Program-made: the position numbers and the translations under genes
Shown here: piece by piece, positions 9,022 to 18,488 of the stretch
Layout of the letters: each line of letters starts with the position of its first letter
How positions within the stretch are numbered: the first letter of the stretch is position 1
The notes under the pieces: generated by a model
What the model saw: the letters and a program-made list of their open reading frames with translations, nothing else
Told to the model about the DNA's origin: nothing
Databases searched by the model: none
Assembly (NCBI RefSeq): GCF_001695855.1
Contig: NZ_MBSS01000002.1
Span: 111,327 to 175,326 of the forward strand
Length of the DNA stretch: 64,000 nt
Source: Ensifer sp. LC163
Lineage (GTDB): Bacteria; Pseudomonadota; Alphaproteobacteria; Rhizobiales; Rhizobiaceae
Reading direction: 5' to 3'

Positions 9022-10419
9022 ATGGCGTTTCAGCAAACGGAGATCGGTGGCGAGACCCTGCTCGACGGGGTCATGGGCACCATCCGGCAACGCATTGCCG
9101 GACGGTCGTTGACGCCGGGCGCCAAGCTTCCCTCCATTCGGGCGCTTGCCAAGACGCTGCACGTTTCCAAGTCGACGGTGGTCGAGGCCTATGAGCGTCT
9201 TGCCGCGGAAGGCGTGATCCGGTCACGCCCCGGTTCGGGCTTTTTCGTGTCTGCCCCCCTGGCGCCGTTGTCGCTGACGGAGGTCGGGCCCCGGCTCGAC
9301 CGTGCGGTCGATCCGCTCTGGGTTTCGCGCCAGGCGCTTGAAACGGACACCAAAGTTCTGAAGCCCGGCTGCGGCTGGCTGCCGGCGTCCTGGATGCCCG
9401 AGGCGGCGCTGCGTCGCGCGCTGCGCTCGATCGCGCGCGCGGATACCGCCGGTCTGACGGATTACGGCACGCCGCTCGGCCTGCGACCGCTGCGGCAGTT
9501 GCTGGCGCGACGGCTGGCCGAGCATGGGGTCGAGGCATCGCCCGACCAAATTATCCTCACCGAGTCAGGCACCCAGGCGATCGATCTTCTCTGCCGGTTC
9601 CTGCTGGAGCCCGGCGACACCGTTATCGTCGACGATCCCTGTTACTTCAATTTCCAGGCGCTGTTGCGGGCGCACCGCGTCAATATCGTCAGCGTGCCCT
9701 ATACGCCTGTTGGTCCCGATCTCGATCGCTTCGCCGAGGCGCTGGAGACCCACCGTCCTCGCCTCTACATCACCAATTCCGCCGTTCATAATCCGACGGG
9801 CGCCATGCTTTCTCCCGTGATTGCGCATCGCCTGCTGCGGCTTGCCGATCAGGCAGGGTTGACTGTTGTCGAGGACGACATCTTTGCCGATTTCGAGCAT
9901 GTGCCGGCGCCGCGGCTTGCCGCCTTCGACGGCCTCGACCGTGTCGTGCAGATCGGCAGCTTCTCCAAAACGCTCTCCGCGTCTGTCCGCTGCGGCTACA
10001 TCGCCGCGCCGAGAGGCTGGATCGAGGGGCTGACCGACCTCAAGATCGCGACCACATTCGGCGGTCCGAGCCTTGCCGCGGAACTGGTGCTGACGCTGCT
10101 TCGGGACGGCAGCTATCGAAAGCATATGGAAGCGCTTCGCCTGCGTCTTACGCGGACAATGACCGAGACGACCGCGCGCCTGGCGGCGGTCGGGATCACG
10201 CCCTGGATCGAACCGCAGGCCGGCATGTTCCTCTGGTGTCGGCTTCCGGAAGGCCTCGATGCGTCGGAGTTGGCGCAGAAAGCGCTGGCGCACGATATCG
10301 TTCTTGCGCCCGGCAATGCCTTCAGCCATTCCGGTTCGGCGGCAGGATTTCTGCGCTTCAACGTCGCCCAGTCGACCGATGAGCGGCTTTATCGCGTGCT
10401 GGCAACGATTGCCCGATAA
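9022..10419 (+). CDS. MocR-type regulator (GntR winged helix fused to PLP aminotransferase-like domain)
   Basis: 465 residues in two parts: a winged-helix domain (LPSIRALAKTLHVSKSTVVEAY, about residues 36-58) and a fold-type I aminotransferase domain with HNPTG near 256-260, the VVEDDIF aspartate and the PLP lysine in SFSKTLS (Lys316). MocR proteins use PLP-bound amino acid as effector rather than catalysing transamination. ATG at 9022 lies 11 bases after AAGGAT; an in-frame start at 8920 would put the operator inside the gene and is rejected. The divergent EamA exporter is the likely target. Confidence 0.92.
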   Translation: MAFQQTEIGGETLLDGVMGTIRQRIAGRSLTPGAKLPSIRALAKTLHVSKSTVVEAYERLAAEGVIRSRPGSGFFVSAPLAPLSLTEVGPRLDRAVDPLWVSRQALETDTKVLKPGCGWLPASWMPEAALRRALRSIARADTAGLTDYGTPLGLRPLRQLLARRLAEHGVEASPDQIILTESGTQAIDLLCRFLLEPGDTVIVDDPCYFNFQALLRAHRVNIVSVPYTPVGPDLDRFAEALETHRPRLYITNSAVHNPTGAMLSPVIAHRLLRLADQAGLTVVEDDIFADFEHVPAPRLAAFDGLDRVVQIGSFSKTLSASVRCGYIAAPRGWIEGLTDLKIATTFGGPSLAAELVLTLLRDGSYRKHMEALRLRLTRTMTETTARLAAVGITPWIEPQAGMFLWCRLPEGLDASELAQKALAHDIVLAPGNAFSHSGSAAGFLRFNVAQSTDERLYRVLATIAR

Positions 10420-10706
10420 TCACTCATGTCCATAGGGGCCGTTTTGACGGAGCCGTGAGGTGCTGCTTGTTTTTCGAGCAGCCTTTCGGATGCCTGCCGC
10501 TGTCGAGCCGGCAAGGCCGCCGCAATTGCGTCGCCGCTATTCACCAGCGTCTAAAGCACCTGAGCCGGCCAGTGCCTCAAAGCTCGGCTGCCTGTGCCTA
10601 TTTTGTGTGCAATCCGCTTCATCCTTAGTCTCTGCCTGCCGTTCGATCCGTTGCCGGGAATGCGGCGGGCATTGATTTTTCAATCTCCGGCGACGCAAAC
10701 GCGAAC

Positions 10707-10722
10707 TGGCACGATTAATGCT
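10707..10722 (+). promoter_or_regulatory. Sigma-54 promoter of glnII
   Basis: TGGCACGATTAATGCT has GG and GC exactly ten bases apart (the -24/-12 elements), close to the consensus TGGCAC-N5-TTGCA. It lies 92 bases before glnII. About 100 bases further upstream, 10593-10611 holds an imperfect NtrC-like element ending in GTGCA, which is weak on its own. This matches known NtrC/RpoN control of glnII in rhizobia. The rest of the 394-base gap 10420-10813 shows no gene I can support. Confidence 0.8.
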
Positions 10723-10813
10723 TTCTTATGGCTACCGGTTGTTGGGCAGCTGAATTGGGTTGCCGGGCCGCTTCGGAACTTAGCCAGATCATGGCGCCAT
10801 GTGAGAGAACGCA

Positions 10814-11857
10814 ATGACAAAGTATAAGCTCGAGTATATTTGGCTCGATGGGTACACACCGGCCCCGAACCTCCGCGGAAAAACCCTGATCAAGGAATTC
10901 GATGCCTTCCCGAAGCTGGAGCAGCTTCCTTTCTGGGGCTTCGATGGAAGCTCGACGATGCAGGCTGAAGGCAAGAGCTCGGACTGTGTCCTGAAGCCTG
11001 TCGCCGTTTATCCCGACAGCGAACGCAAGAACGGCGTTCTGGTGCTGTGCGAAGTCATGATGCCCGATGGCAAGACGCCGCATCCGTCCAACACCCGCGC
11101 CACCGTGCTTGACGATGAAGGCGCCTGGTTCGGCTTCGAGCAGGAATACTTCTTCTACAAGAACGGCCGCCCGCTCGGCTTCCCGGAAACCGGCTTCCCC
11201 GCACCGCAGGGCCCGTATTACACCGGCGTCGGCTACAGCAATGTCGGCGACATCGCCCGCAAGATCGTCGAAGAACATCTCGACATCTGCCTGGCCGCCG
11301 GCATCAACCACGAAGGCATCAATGCCGAAGTGGCCAAGGGCCAGTGGGAATTCCAGGTCTTCGGCAAGGGCTCCAAGAAGGCCGCCGACGAAATCTGGCT
11401 GGCGCGCTACCTGCTGCAGCGCCTGACTGAAAAATACGGCATCGATATCGAGTATCACTGCAAGCCGCTCGGCGACACCGACTGGAACGGCTCGGGCATG
11501 CATGCCAACTTCTCGACCGCTCACATGCGCGACGTCGGCGGCAAGGACTATTTCGAAAATCTAATGTCGGCCTTCGAAGAAGCCCGCGCCGACCACATCG
11601 CCGTCTACGGCCCTGACAACCACATGCGCCTGACCGGCAAACACGAGACGCAGTCGATCCACCAGTTCAGCTACGGCGTGGCCGACCGCGGTGCCTCGAT
11701 CCGCGTTCCGCACAGCTTCGTCAACAATGACTACCGCGGTTACCTCGAAGATCGTCGTCCGAACTCGCAAGGCGACCCCTACCAGATCGCCTCGCAGATC
11801 CTGAAGACGATCTCGACGGTGCCGACGGATGCCGAAAACCAGATGAAGGCGGCCTGA
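10814..11857 (+). CDS. glnII: Glutamine synthetase type II (eukaryotic-like)
   Basis: ATP-dependent ligation of ammonia to glutamate in the cytoplasm; 347 residues, the usual length of the short GSII class found in rhizobia and related actinobacteria. Landmarks are LEYIWLDGY at the N-terminus, PFWGFDGSSTMQAEG (substrate loop), EQEYFFYKNGRPLGFP (metal-binding Glu region), NWNGSGMHANFST-type ammonia/metal segment and HETQSIHQFSYGVADRGASIRVP (ATP/phosphate region). Preceded by a sigma-54 promoter and followed by a strong terminator, so it is a single-gene, nitrogen-controlled unit. Confidence 0.97.
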   Translation: MTKYKLEYIWLDGYTPAPNLRGKTLIKEFDAFPKLEQLPFWGFDGSSTMQAEGKSSDCVLKPVAVYPDSERKNGVLVLCEVMMPDGKTPHPSNTRATVLDDEGAWFGFEQEYFFYKNGRPLGFPETGFPAPQGPYYTGVGYSNVGDIARKIVEEHLDICLAAGINHEGINAEVAKGQWEFQVFGKGSKKAADEIWLARYLLQRLTEKYGIDIEYHCKPLGDTDWNGSGMHANFSTAHMRDVGGKDYFENLMSAFEEARADHIAVYGPDNHMRLTGKHETQSIHQFSYGVADRGASIRVPHSFVNNDYRGYLEDRRPNSQGDPYQIASQILKTISTVPTDAENQMKAA

Positions 11858-11936
11858 GCATGTGTCGTGGCGTGCTTTAACAGCACGCCACGCACGCTCT
11901 GTCTCCAAGCACACGCGATCGGCGACGATTGCAAAA

Positions 11937-11968
11937 CAAAACGCCCTGCTCTCATGTGGGGCGTTTTG
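11937..11968. terminator. Rho-independent terminator after glnII (likely bidirectional)
   Basis: A perfect ten-base stem, CAAAACGCCC (11937-11946) with GGGCGTTTTG (11959-11968) around a 12-base loop, with T-rich sequence on the 3' side of both strands. It sits between the convergent glnII and the ABC ATPase gene. A second perfect 11-base hairpin, 11866-11876 with 11882-11892, lies immediately after glnII but has no T-tract. Confidence 0.85.
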
Positions 11969-12019
11969 CTTTCGGCCATCCTGGGAGGATAGCTTTGCGG
12001 ATGCCGGCCGGGTGAAGGT

Positions 12020-12928
12020 TCAGGCGGCGCGAACGAAGTGATCGGTGTCCACTTCGACGATCTTGTCCTGCGTCAACGCCGATTTGCGCCTGATCTCTTC
12101 CGCATCCTCAGGACGCAGCCGAACGCTCGGGTCGTCGAAGCGGATATCCGGATCGGGCACGGCGGAAAGCAGCAGTTTCGTGTAGGGATGGGCGGGATTG
12201 TCGATCACCTTGCCGACATTGCCCCATTCGACGATCTGGCCGGCATACATCACGGCGATATCCTCGGCGACATAGCGGGCCGTGGCGATATCGTGGGTGA
12301 TGTAGAGCAGGCCGAGCTTCATCTGCTGCTTCATCTCGCTCAAGAGATTGAGCACGCCGAGGCGAACGGAGACGTCGAGCATCGACGTCGGTTCGTCAGC
12401 GACGATCACTTCCGGCTTGGCGGCAAGCGCGCGGGCGATGTTGACGCGTTGACGCTGGCCGCCGGAAAGCTCGTGCGGATATTTGGGCGTAACGATGTCA
12501 GGGTCGAGCTTCACCTGTTGCAGCAGCGCCCGCACCGTCGCGTCGATCTCCGCACGCTTGATGTCCGGGCGGTGCAGCAGCAGCGGCCGTTTCAGGTGAT
12601 AGGCGATCGTATGGGCGGGATTGAGCGAGGCGAACGGATCCTGGAAGATCATCTGCACCGCGCGGCGATAACGGGCCGTCTCGGTGGGGCTGGCGCGGTC
12701 GACCGGTTCGCCCTTGAACAGGATCTTGCCTTCCGTCGGCATGTATTCGCGCATCGCCATGCGGGCGCAGGTGGTCTTGCCGCTGCCGGACTCGCCGACA
12801 AGCGCCAGCGCCCGGCCGGCATGGAGCGAGAACGAGATCGAGCGGGCGGCATGAACGGCACCTGGCCCATGGCCGAATGTCTTGGTGACCCTGTCAAGGG
12901 CAAGGATCGGGGTTGGCTGGCCGGTCAT
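12020..12928 (-). CDS. Oligopeptide/chito-oligosaccharide-type ABC transporter ATPase (DppF type)
   Basis: ATPase of 302 residues with Walker A GESGSGKTT, signature LSGGQRQRVNIARA and Walker B VIVADEPTSMLDVS, followed by the C-terminal oligopeptide/dipeptide extension (HPYTKLLLSAVP). Its start overlaps the stop of the DppD-type gene as ATGA. Last gene of the seven-gene unit 18968-12020. It works with the DppD-type ATPase as a heterodimer. Confidence 0.93.
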   Translation of the reverse strand: MTGQPTPILALDRVTKTFGHGPGAVHAARSISFSLHAGRALALVGESGSGKTTCARMAMREYMPTEGKILFKGEPVDRASPTETARYRRAVQMIFQDPFASLNPAHTIAYHLKRPLLLHRPDIKRAEIDATVRALLQQVKLDPDIVTPKYPHELSGGQRQRVNIARALAAKPEVIVADEPTSMLDVSVRLGVLNLLSEMKQQMKLGLLYITHDIATARYVAEDIAVMYAGQIVEWGNVGKVIDNPAHPYTKLLLSAVPDPDIRFDDPSVRLRPEDAEEIRRKSALTQDKIVEVDTDHFVRAA

Positions 12929-13728
12929 AGCAGGACACCTCCATGGAGCGACGGGAAGGAGGCCCAGAGTTGTTTGGTGTAGTCGTGCTGCGGCGATCCG
13001 TAGGTCGCCTCCGCCGTGTTCTGCTCGACGAGCTTGCCGGCGAGCATGATGCCGATGCGGTCGCAGAACTGCACCATCAGGCCGAGATCGTGGGTGATGA
13101 ACAGGACTGCAAAGCCGAGGCTGCGCCGCAACTCGTTGATCCGCTGCAGGATTTCGCGCTGGACGACGACGTCGAGCGCCGTCGTCGGTTCATCCATGAC
13201 CACGAGCCGCGGGTCGAGCGCCAGGCAGATGGCGATGACGATGCGCTGGCGCATGCCGCCGGAAAACTGATGCGGGTAGTCGCGCATGCGGTCCGGCGCG
13301 ATATCGACGAGCTTCAGCATTTCGGCGGTGCGGTCGCGCGCCTGCGCGCGGCTCATGCCCTTGTGGGTCTTCAGCACGTCATAGAATTGCTGCTCGATAC
13401 GCAGCACTGGATTGAGCGAGTTCATCGCGCTCTGGAACACCATGGCGACCTCGCGCCAGCGAAAATCCCGCAGGCCCTTGTCATCGAGGTCGAGCACGTT
13501 GCGGCCGTTGAGCAGAATGGTGCTTTCGCGCCGGATCAGCGCCGGCGGTTTGTGCAACCGGCTGATGGCAAAGGCGATGGTGCTCTTGCCGCAGCCGGAT
13601 TCGCCGGCAAGGCCGAAGACCTCGCCGGGTGCGACGTCGAAGCTGACATCGTCGACGGCGCGAAAGTCCTTCTCCTCGCCGATATAGTCGATCGTGAGGT
13701 TTTTCACCGATAGCAGTGGCGCGGTCAC
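12925..13728 (-). CDS. Oligopeptide/chito-oligosaccharide-type ABC transporter ATPase (DppD type)
   Basis: 267 residues from a GTG at 13728 that overlaps the stop of the preceding permease as GTGA; the longer open frame to 13884 lies wholly inside that permease and is not used. Walker A is GESGCGKST, signature SGGMRQRIVIAICLA, Walker B LVVMDEPTTALDVV, and the C-terminal HDYTKQLWASFPSLHG extension is that of the dipeptide/oligopeptide ATPase family. Partner of the DppF-type ATPase downstream. Confidence 0.92.
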   Translation of the reverse strand: MTAPLLSVKNLTIDYIGEEKDFRAVDDVSFDVAPGEVFGLAGESGCGKSTIAFAISRLHKPPALIRRESTILLNGRNVLDLDDKGLRDFRWREVAMVFQSAMNSLNPVLRIEQQFYDVLKTHKGMSRAQARDRTAEMLKLVDIAPDRMRDYPHQFSGGMRQRIVIAICLALDPRLVVMDEPTTALDVVVQREILQRINELRRSLGFAVLFITHDLGLMVQFCDRIGIMLAGKLVEQNTAEATYGSPQHDYTKQLWASFPSLHGGVLL

Positions 13729-14615
13729 AGGCGGCCCTCCCCGGAACGGATGAGAGCGGACCAGCGCCCGAGGCGATTGCCGGTGCGCAGCCGCGGATTG
13801 GCGATCTCGTCGACGGCAAAGTTTAGCAGCGACAGGCCGATGCCGAGGAAGGCGAGCGCGAAGCAGGGCGTGAGGATGTCCCACCAGGCGCCGACCGAAA
13901 GCGCCGACGCCTTCTGCGCGGCATAGAGCATGGTGCCCCAGGAGACGACCTTCGGGTCGCCAAGGCCGAGAAACTCGAGCGTCGCCTGTGTAATGATCGC
14001 GAAGATGACGCTGCCGATGAAGTTGATGCCGACGATCGAGATCAGGTTGGGGAAAATCTCGAAGGTCATGATGCGCCAGCGCGGCTCGCCCATCATCTCA
14101 GCGGATTTGACATAGTCCTTCTGCTTGACGGAAAGCGTTTCGGCGCGGGTCACGCGGGCGCCCCAGGCCCAGGAGGTTCCGCCGAGGATCAGCGCGATCA
14201 CCCAGGGGCTCGCCTGGCCGATGAAAGCGGCGAGAACCAGGAGCAGCGGCAGGTTGGGAACGACCAGTACCATGTTGGTGAAGAAGCTGATGACCTCATC
14301 GACCTTGCCGCCGCGGTAGCCGGCAAGAATGCCGAGCGCCGTGCCGACGAGGGTGATCAGCAGTCCGGCCCCAAAGCCGACGGCAAGCGAGGTGCGGGCG
14401 CCGTAGATCAGCCGCGTAAACACATCCTGGCCGATACGGGTAGTGCCGAGCCAATGGGCAAGCGACGGCGCCTGATGCGGCCGGCCAACGCGGGCGCCAG
14501 GATCATAAGGGGTCAGCAGCGGTGCCGCGATCGCCACAAGGAGGATGAAGGCGATGATCGCGACGCCGACCAGAGCCTTGCGGTTGCGGATCAATCCGAA
14601 GGGTTGGGACTTCAT
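13725..14615 (-). CDS. ABC transporter permease (DppC type)
   Basis: Inner-membrane permease of 296 residues with an N-terminal helix (VGVAIIAFILLVAIAAPLL) preceding the family-typical TPYDPG segment, then five further helices and an EAA-like loop (KSAEMMGEPRWRIMTFEIFPN). It starts just after the DppB-type gene and overlaps the DppD-type gene. Together with DppB it forms the pore of the importer whose receptor is encoded at 15757-17406. Confidence 0.92.
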   Translation of the reverse strand: MKSQPFGLIRNRKALVGVAIIAFILLVAIAAPLLTPYDPGARVGRPHQAPSLAHWLGTTRIGQDVFTRLIYGARTSLAVGFGAGLLITLVGTALGILAGYRGGKVDEVISFFTNMVLVVPNLPLLLVLAAFIGQASPWVIALILGGTSWAWGARVTRAETLSVKQKDYVKSAEMMGEPRWRIMTFEIFPNLISIVGINFIGSVIFAIITQATLEFLGLGDPKVVSWGTMLYAAQKASALSVGAWWDILTPCFALAFLGIGLSLLNFAVDEIANPRLRTGNRLGRWSALIRSGEGRL

Positions 14616-14616
14616 C

Positions 14617-15594
14617 TCACGCCCTCTTCAGTCGCGGGTCGAGCAGCACATAGCTGACATCGACGATGAAATTGGCGACGAGCATGGTCGCGGTCATGAT
14701 CAGCAGCTGCCCCTGGATAACCGGGTAATCGCGCGCAAGGATCGCCTGATAGAGGATGTTGCCGAGGCCGGGATAGTTGAACACGACTTCGGTCACCAGC
14801 GAGCCGCCGAGGATCGTGCCGATGGCGATGGCAAGGCTCGATACGGTCGGCAGCAGCGCGTTGCGCGCCGCGTACCAAAGCATCACATGTCCGTCCGACA
14901 GACCCTTGGCGCGGGCCATGACGATATAGTCCTCGCCGAGCAGGTTGATCATGTTGTTGCGCATGGTGACGGCGAAACCGCCGGTCAGCACCGTGCAGAG
15001 CGTCAGCATCGGCAGGATGCCGTGATAGAGCACGCTGCCGAGATATTGCAGCGTGAAGGCCGGGTCGAGTGCCGGATTGGCGGCGTAGCCCGTCGGGAAC
15101 CAGTTGAGCGTGAAGCCGAAGAAGAACACGACGATCAGCGATGTGACGACGGCCGGAACCGAGGTTGCGAAGATCGCGCCGACCGAAACGATGACGTCGA
15201 AAAGGCTGCCGCGCCGCCAGGCGGCGAGAATGCCGAGGAAGGTGCCGAGCGTGAAGCTGACGATCGTCGCCGTGCCCATCAGGCCGACCGTCCAGACCAG
15301 TGCGTTGCCGAGAACCGTCGTCACCGGCAGCGGGAAATATTTGATCGAGCGGCCGAGATCGCCGCTGAAGATGCTGCCGAGATAGGTCAGATATTGCTGC
15401 CAGAGCGGGCCGTCCACGAAGCCGAAGGTGAGTTTCAGCGCCTGCAGGCTTTCGGGCGGAAGTTCCGCACCCGCGCTCGAAAACATGATCTGAACGGGGT
15501 CGCCCGGCATCAGCCGCGGCAGGAAGAAGTTGATCGTTGCCGCCGCGAGGAAGGCTGCCAGATAAAAACATAGGCGGCGAAGCAGGAAAGCCAT
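14617..15594 (-). CDS. ABC transporter permease (DppB type)
   Basis: Inner-membrane permease of 325 residues, with the long periplasmic loop after helix 1 (MPGDPVQIMFSSAG) and the cytoplasmic EAA-type loop ARAKGLSDGHVMLWYAARNALLP that are standard in DppB/OppB proteins. It is separated from the receptor gene by 162 bases holding a terminator-like hairpin, and followed one base later by the DppC-type gene. Confidence 0.92.
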   Translation of the reverse strand: MAFLLRRLCFYLAAFLAAATINFFLPRLMPGDPVQIMFSSAGAELPPESLQALKLTFGFVDGPLWQQYLTYLGSIFSGDLGRSIKYFPLPVTTVLGNALVWTVGLMGTATIVSFTLGTFLGILAAWRRGSLFDVIVSVGAIFATSVPAVVTSLIVVFFFGFTLNWFPTGYAANPALDPAFTLQYLGSVLYHGILPMLTLCTVLTGGFAVTMRNNMINLLGEDYIVMARAKGLSDGHVMLWYAARNALLPTVSSLAIAIGTILGGSLVTEVVFNYPGLGNILYQAILARDYPVIQGQLLIMTATMLVANFIVDVSYVLLDPRLKRA

Positions 15595-15711
15595 GGGGAC
15601 TCCATCGACTGCGCCTTGACCCTGTTACTGGCAGGCAAGGCGGCAGAAACGCTTTGAAACGGCGCAAGCCCTTATCCTGGAGCAGATCCGCTGCAGAGGC
15701 CGGCGCGAAAA

Positions 15712-15741
15712 CGGGAGCGGCCCGGTGATGAGCCGCTCCCG
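15712..15741 (-). terminator. Attenuator-like hairpin between receptor and permease genes
   Basis: Perfect ten-base arms CGGGAGCGGC and GCCGCTCCCG (15712-15721, 15732-15741). On the minus strand the stem is followed directly by TTTT. It lies 15 bases past the receptor stop codon, so it probably stops or pauses most transcripts and keeps the receptor in excess over the permeases. Confidence 0.7.
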
Positions 15742-15756
15742 CCAGTCCTGGGGGTA

Positions 15757-17406
15757 TTAGTCGACCGGCTCGAGCGCGAGCAGATGCAGCAGGCGCGCCG
15801 GGTTGGTCCGCGAGATCGACGGATTGACGAACGGCGTCTCAGCCGTCACCCAGCCTTTGAAGCGCTTGGTGTTGTACTGGTACCAGTTCGGATTGTTGAA
15901 GACCGGCATGATCGGCAGGTTCTCGGCGACGATGCGCTGAGCCTTGTTCATGGCTTCCTTCTGCTTGGCGAGGTCAGCCGTGTGGGTGAACTCGGTCAGA
16001 AGCTTCTCGACGTCGGCATTGAACCAGCGCTGCGCGGTGAAGCGCGTCTTGCCCTTGTCCGAAGCGCTGAAGGCGCGCTTGTAGGGATAGTAGGGCGAGG
16101 CGGATGCCGGCAGGCTGTTGATCGCAGCATCGAACGTGCCGTTGATGAGGTTGCCGGTCCATACGGCTTCTTCCGGCGTCTCGATCTTGGCATCGAGGCC
16201 GACGGCCTGCAGGCCTTCGACGGCGATCGTGACCGTGTCGATCCAGTCGGTCCAGGCGCTCGGCACGATGATCGAGAAGGAGATCTTGCTGCCGTCCGGA
16301 TTGTCGCGGAGGCAGTCGCCGTCCTTGTCGACATAGCCGGCCTCGTCGAGCAGGGCCTTGGCGGCATCTGCGTCGTATTTGCCGTAGGTGCCGAAGTCGG
16401 TCGCGACCGAAGGATCGGCCCAGCTCTTATAGAGTTCGCCCATGCCGGCGGGATCTTCGTTGAGCGTCGGATAGCCGTAACCCGCCACGGCGACCATCGT
16501 GCCACGATCGAGCGCCATGCTGGCGGCGCGGCGGAACTTCACGTCGTTGAAGGCCTTGCGGTTGTTCTCGTTGGCGGTTTCCTGGTTGAACAGGAATGCC
16601 ACCATGCTGCTCGGCGAATACCAGAAATGGTAGTGCTCCGGGTCCTTGGCGACATAGACGTTCTCGATATCCGGGATGAAGGAAACGCCCCAGTCGAGCG
16701 TGCCGGACGCGGTCGCGGTCAGGATCTGGTTGTTGTCGGCCAACTGCGGGAAGCGCATGCAATCCACCTTCAGCGTCGCTCCGTCCCAATAATGCGGATT
16801 GCGGCACTGGTCGTAGGTCTGGCCGGTAAAACGCGGGATTTCCGTCATTGGGCCGCTGCCGACCGGTGTCTCGTTGGCGAAGGTCACCGGCTCGGCAATA
16901 TCCCTCCAGACATGCTCAGGCACGATCGGCAACTGAGCGAGTTGCTCGGCGGCAAGCGAGCTTGGATTGACGAGCGTGAAGCGCACGGTCTGCCCGTCGA
17001 CAGCCTCGACGCCGGTGATGAAGGTCCAGATGCTGACGAAATCGAGCGCCGGGAATTTTTTCAGGTAGTCGTAGGTGAATTTGACGTCGGCGGCCGTCAG
17101 CGGCTTGCCGTCCGACCATTTCAGGTTCGGGCGCAGCTTGAATTCGATGCTCTTCAGATCGTCGGCAAGCTTGAAGCTTTCGGCGAGGCGGAAGACCGGC
17201 TTGTTGTCATCGAAGCGGTTGAAGACGACCAGCGGCTCGTAGATGAAGTCGAGCGTGCTCTGGCGCGCCGATGTCTGGTTGAACGGGTTGAAGTTGCGAA
17301 CCCAGGTCGTGGCCGGCTCGATATTGACCGTGAGGATCGACTGCGCCATGGCCGGTGCAGCGAAAAGGGTCAGCGCGGTCGCCGCCCAGAGAATGGATTT
17401 TGTCAT
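15757..17406 (-). CDS. Family 5 ABC receptor, chito-oligosaccharide-binding-protein-like
   Basis: Periplasmic receptor of 549 residues with a signal peptide (cut near AMA-QSIL). ATG at 17406 follows a GGGGGGAG ribosome site; the longer frame to 17700 lies antiparallel to nothing useful and lacks a signal. Although it belongs to the peptide-binding SBP-5 family, motifs VRNFNPF, DFIYEPLVVFN, NPHYWD and the tail YQYNTKRFKGW with RLLHLLALEPV recall the Vibrio (GlcNAc)n-binding protein as I remember it. The adjacent GH3 beta-N-acetylglucosaminidase supports chitobiose-type cargo; a cello-oligosaccharide or peptide ligand remains possible. Confidence 0.85.
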   Translation of the reverse strand: MTKSILWAATALTLFAAPAMAQSILTVNIEPATTWVRNFNPFNQTSARQSTLDFIYEPLVVFNRFDDNKPVFRLAESFKLADDLKSIEFKLRPNLKWSDGKPLTAADVKFTYDYLKKFPALDFVSIWTFITGVEAVDGQTVRFTLVNPSSLAAEQLAQLPIVPEHVWRDIAEPVTFANETPVGSGPMTEIPRFTGQTYDQCRNPHYWDGATLKVDCMRFPQLADNNQILTATASGTLDWGVSFIPDIENVYVAKDPEHYHFWYSPSSMVAFLFNQETANENNRKAFNDVKFRRAASMALDRGTMVAVAGYGYPTLNEDPAGMGELYKSWADPSVATDFGTYGKYDADAAKALLDEAGYVDKDGDCLRDNPDGSKISFSIIVPSAWTDWIDTVTIAVEGLQAVGLDAKIETPEEAVWTGNLINGTFDAAINSLPASASPYYPYKRAFSASDKGKTRFTAQRWFNADVEKLLTEFTHTADLAKQKEAMNKAQRIVAENLPIMPVFNNPNWYQYNTKRFKGWVTAETPFVNPSISRTNPARLLHLLALEPVD

Positions 17407-17441
17407 GTTTGCTCCCCCCATGTTTGGTGAATGGCGTCCCG

Positions 17442-18464
17442 TCAGGCGACGAGGACGCTCTTGAACATCTCTTCGACTTCGGCATGCGCCGCACGAACGT
17501 CGACCTTGAGCTTGCCGATCCGGCTCTGGCCGGCGGCGATGCGCCTCTGGGCCGCCTCGGTCAGCGGGCGGGCGGCCTTGGCGGCGGCCTCGCTCTCGGC
17601 AAGATCGCCGTGGCTGTGAAGTGCTACGTCCGAGCCGGCGTCGAGCACCTGCTTCACACGCTCGGGCAGGGTGCCGCGCAACGATTCCATGAAGATGCAA
17701 TCGGATACCAGTACGCCCTCGTAGCCCATGTCATTGCGGATCACCTCGTGCATCGTCGGCGAGATGGAGGCCGGCAGCTCGCTGTCATAGGCGGAGTAGA
17801 CGACGTGGGCGACCATCGCCCAGGGCGTATCCTTGAGGGCAACGAAGGGCTTGAAGTCGGTTGCGACAAGCGTTTCGCGCGATGCGTCGACGACCGGGCG
17901 CTCCTTGTGGGAATCGCGTGTTGCGCGGCCATGCCCGGGGATGTGCTTCATCACCGGCATGTTGCCGGTCTCAAGCAGACCATCGACCACTTCGCGGCCG
18001 AGGGCTGCGATGAAATCCGGGTCAGAACCGAAGGAACGGGCGCCGATGACGGAACTGGTCGTTTCGAAGACGAGATCGAGAACCGGCGAGCAGCCGCTGG
18101 TGAGGCCGAGTTCGCTCATCATCGTTCCCATGACCTGCGACGAAAGACGAAGCGCCTTCTTGCCGAGGTCGAGATCATGGCGCGCAAGTTCGGCGAACTG
18201 GCCGAAGCTGCGGAAAAGCGGCCAAGGACCGGCGTCGAGATGCTGGACGCGACCGCCCTCCTGGTCGGTGAAGACAGGCGCGTCTTCCCGCCCGACCGCC
18301 TCGCGGAAACGTTCGATCAGGATCTTGACCTGGCCAGGCTCGCGCAGATTGCGGCGACCGACGAAGAGGCCGAGCGGATTGGTTTCGCGAAACAGCGCGA
18401 ACTCGTCGTCCGAGAGTGTCGGGTTTGGAAGCCCGACGAAAAGGGCGAGCGGCGTCGATGCCAT
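17442..18464 (-). CDS. nagZ: Beta-N-acetylglucosaminidase, glycoside hydrolase family 3 (NagZ-like)
   Basis: Cytoplasmic (no signal peptide) GH3 enzyme of 340 residues that removes terminal beta-linked GlcNAc. The NagZ hallmark KHIPGHG is at 173-179, the acid/base histidine sits in DSHKERP (His186), and the nucleophile Asp is probably Asp255 in VSDCIFMES. Located between a GNAT gene and the receptor of a chito-oligosaccharide-like importer, so its likely task is to split imported di- or oligosaccharides; muropeptide recycling (classical NagZ) is the alternative. It is 24 bases after the GNAT gene and 35 before the receptor gene. Confidence 0.85.
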   Translation of the reverse strand: MASTPLALFVGLPNPTLSDDEFALFRETNPLGLFVGRRNLREPGQVKILIERFREAVGREDAPVFTDQEGGRVQHLDAGPWPLFRSFGQFAELARHDLDLGKKALRLSSQVMGTMMSELGLTSGCSPVLDLVFETTSSVIGARSFGSDPDFIAALGREVVDGLLETGNMPVMKHIPGHGRATRDSHKERPVVDASRETLVATDFKPFVALKDTPWAMVAHVVYSAYDSELPASISPTMHEVIRNDMGYEGVLVSDCIFMESLRGTLPERVKQVLDAGSDVALHSHGDLAESEAAAKAARPLTEAAQRRIAAGQSRIGKLKVDVRAAHAEVEEMFKSVLVA

Positions 18465-18488
18465 TGGAAAGCTCCGATGTTCAGGTGA

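Noticed and set aside
11866..11892. First hairpin after glnII as the terminator
   Set aside because: The 11-base stem is perfect but lacks a T-tract; the hairpin at 11937-11968 fits better.
15757..17700. A 647-codon version of the family 5 receptor
   Set aside because: The first 98 codons overlap the nagZ-like gene, lack a signal peptide and precede the clear GGGGGGAG-ATG start at 17406.
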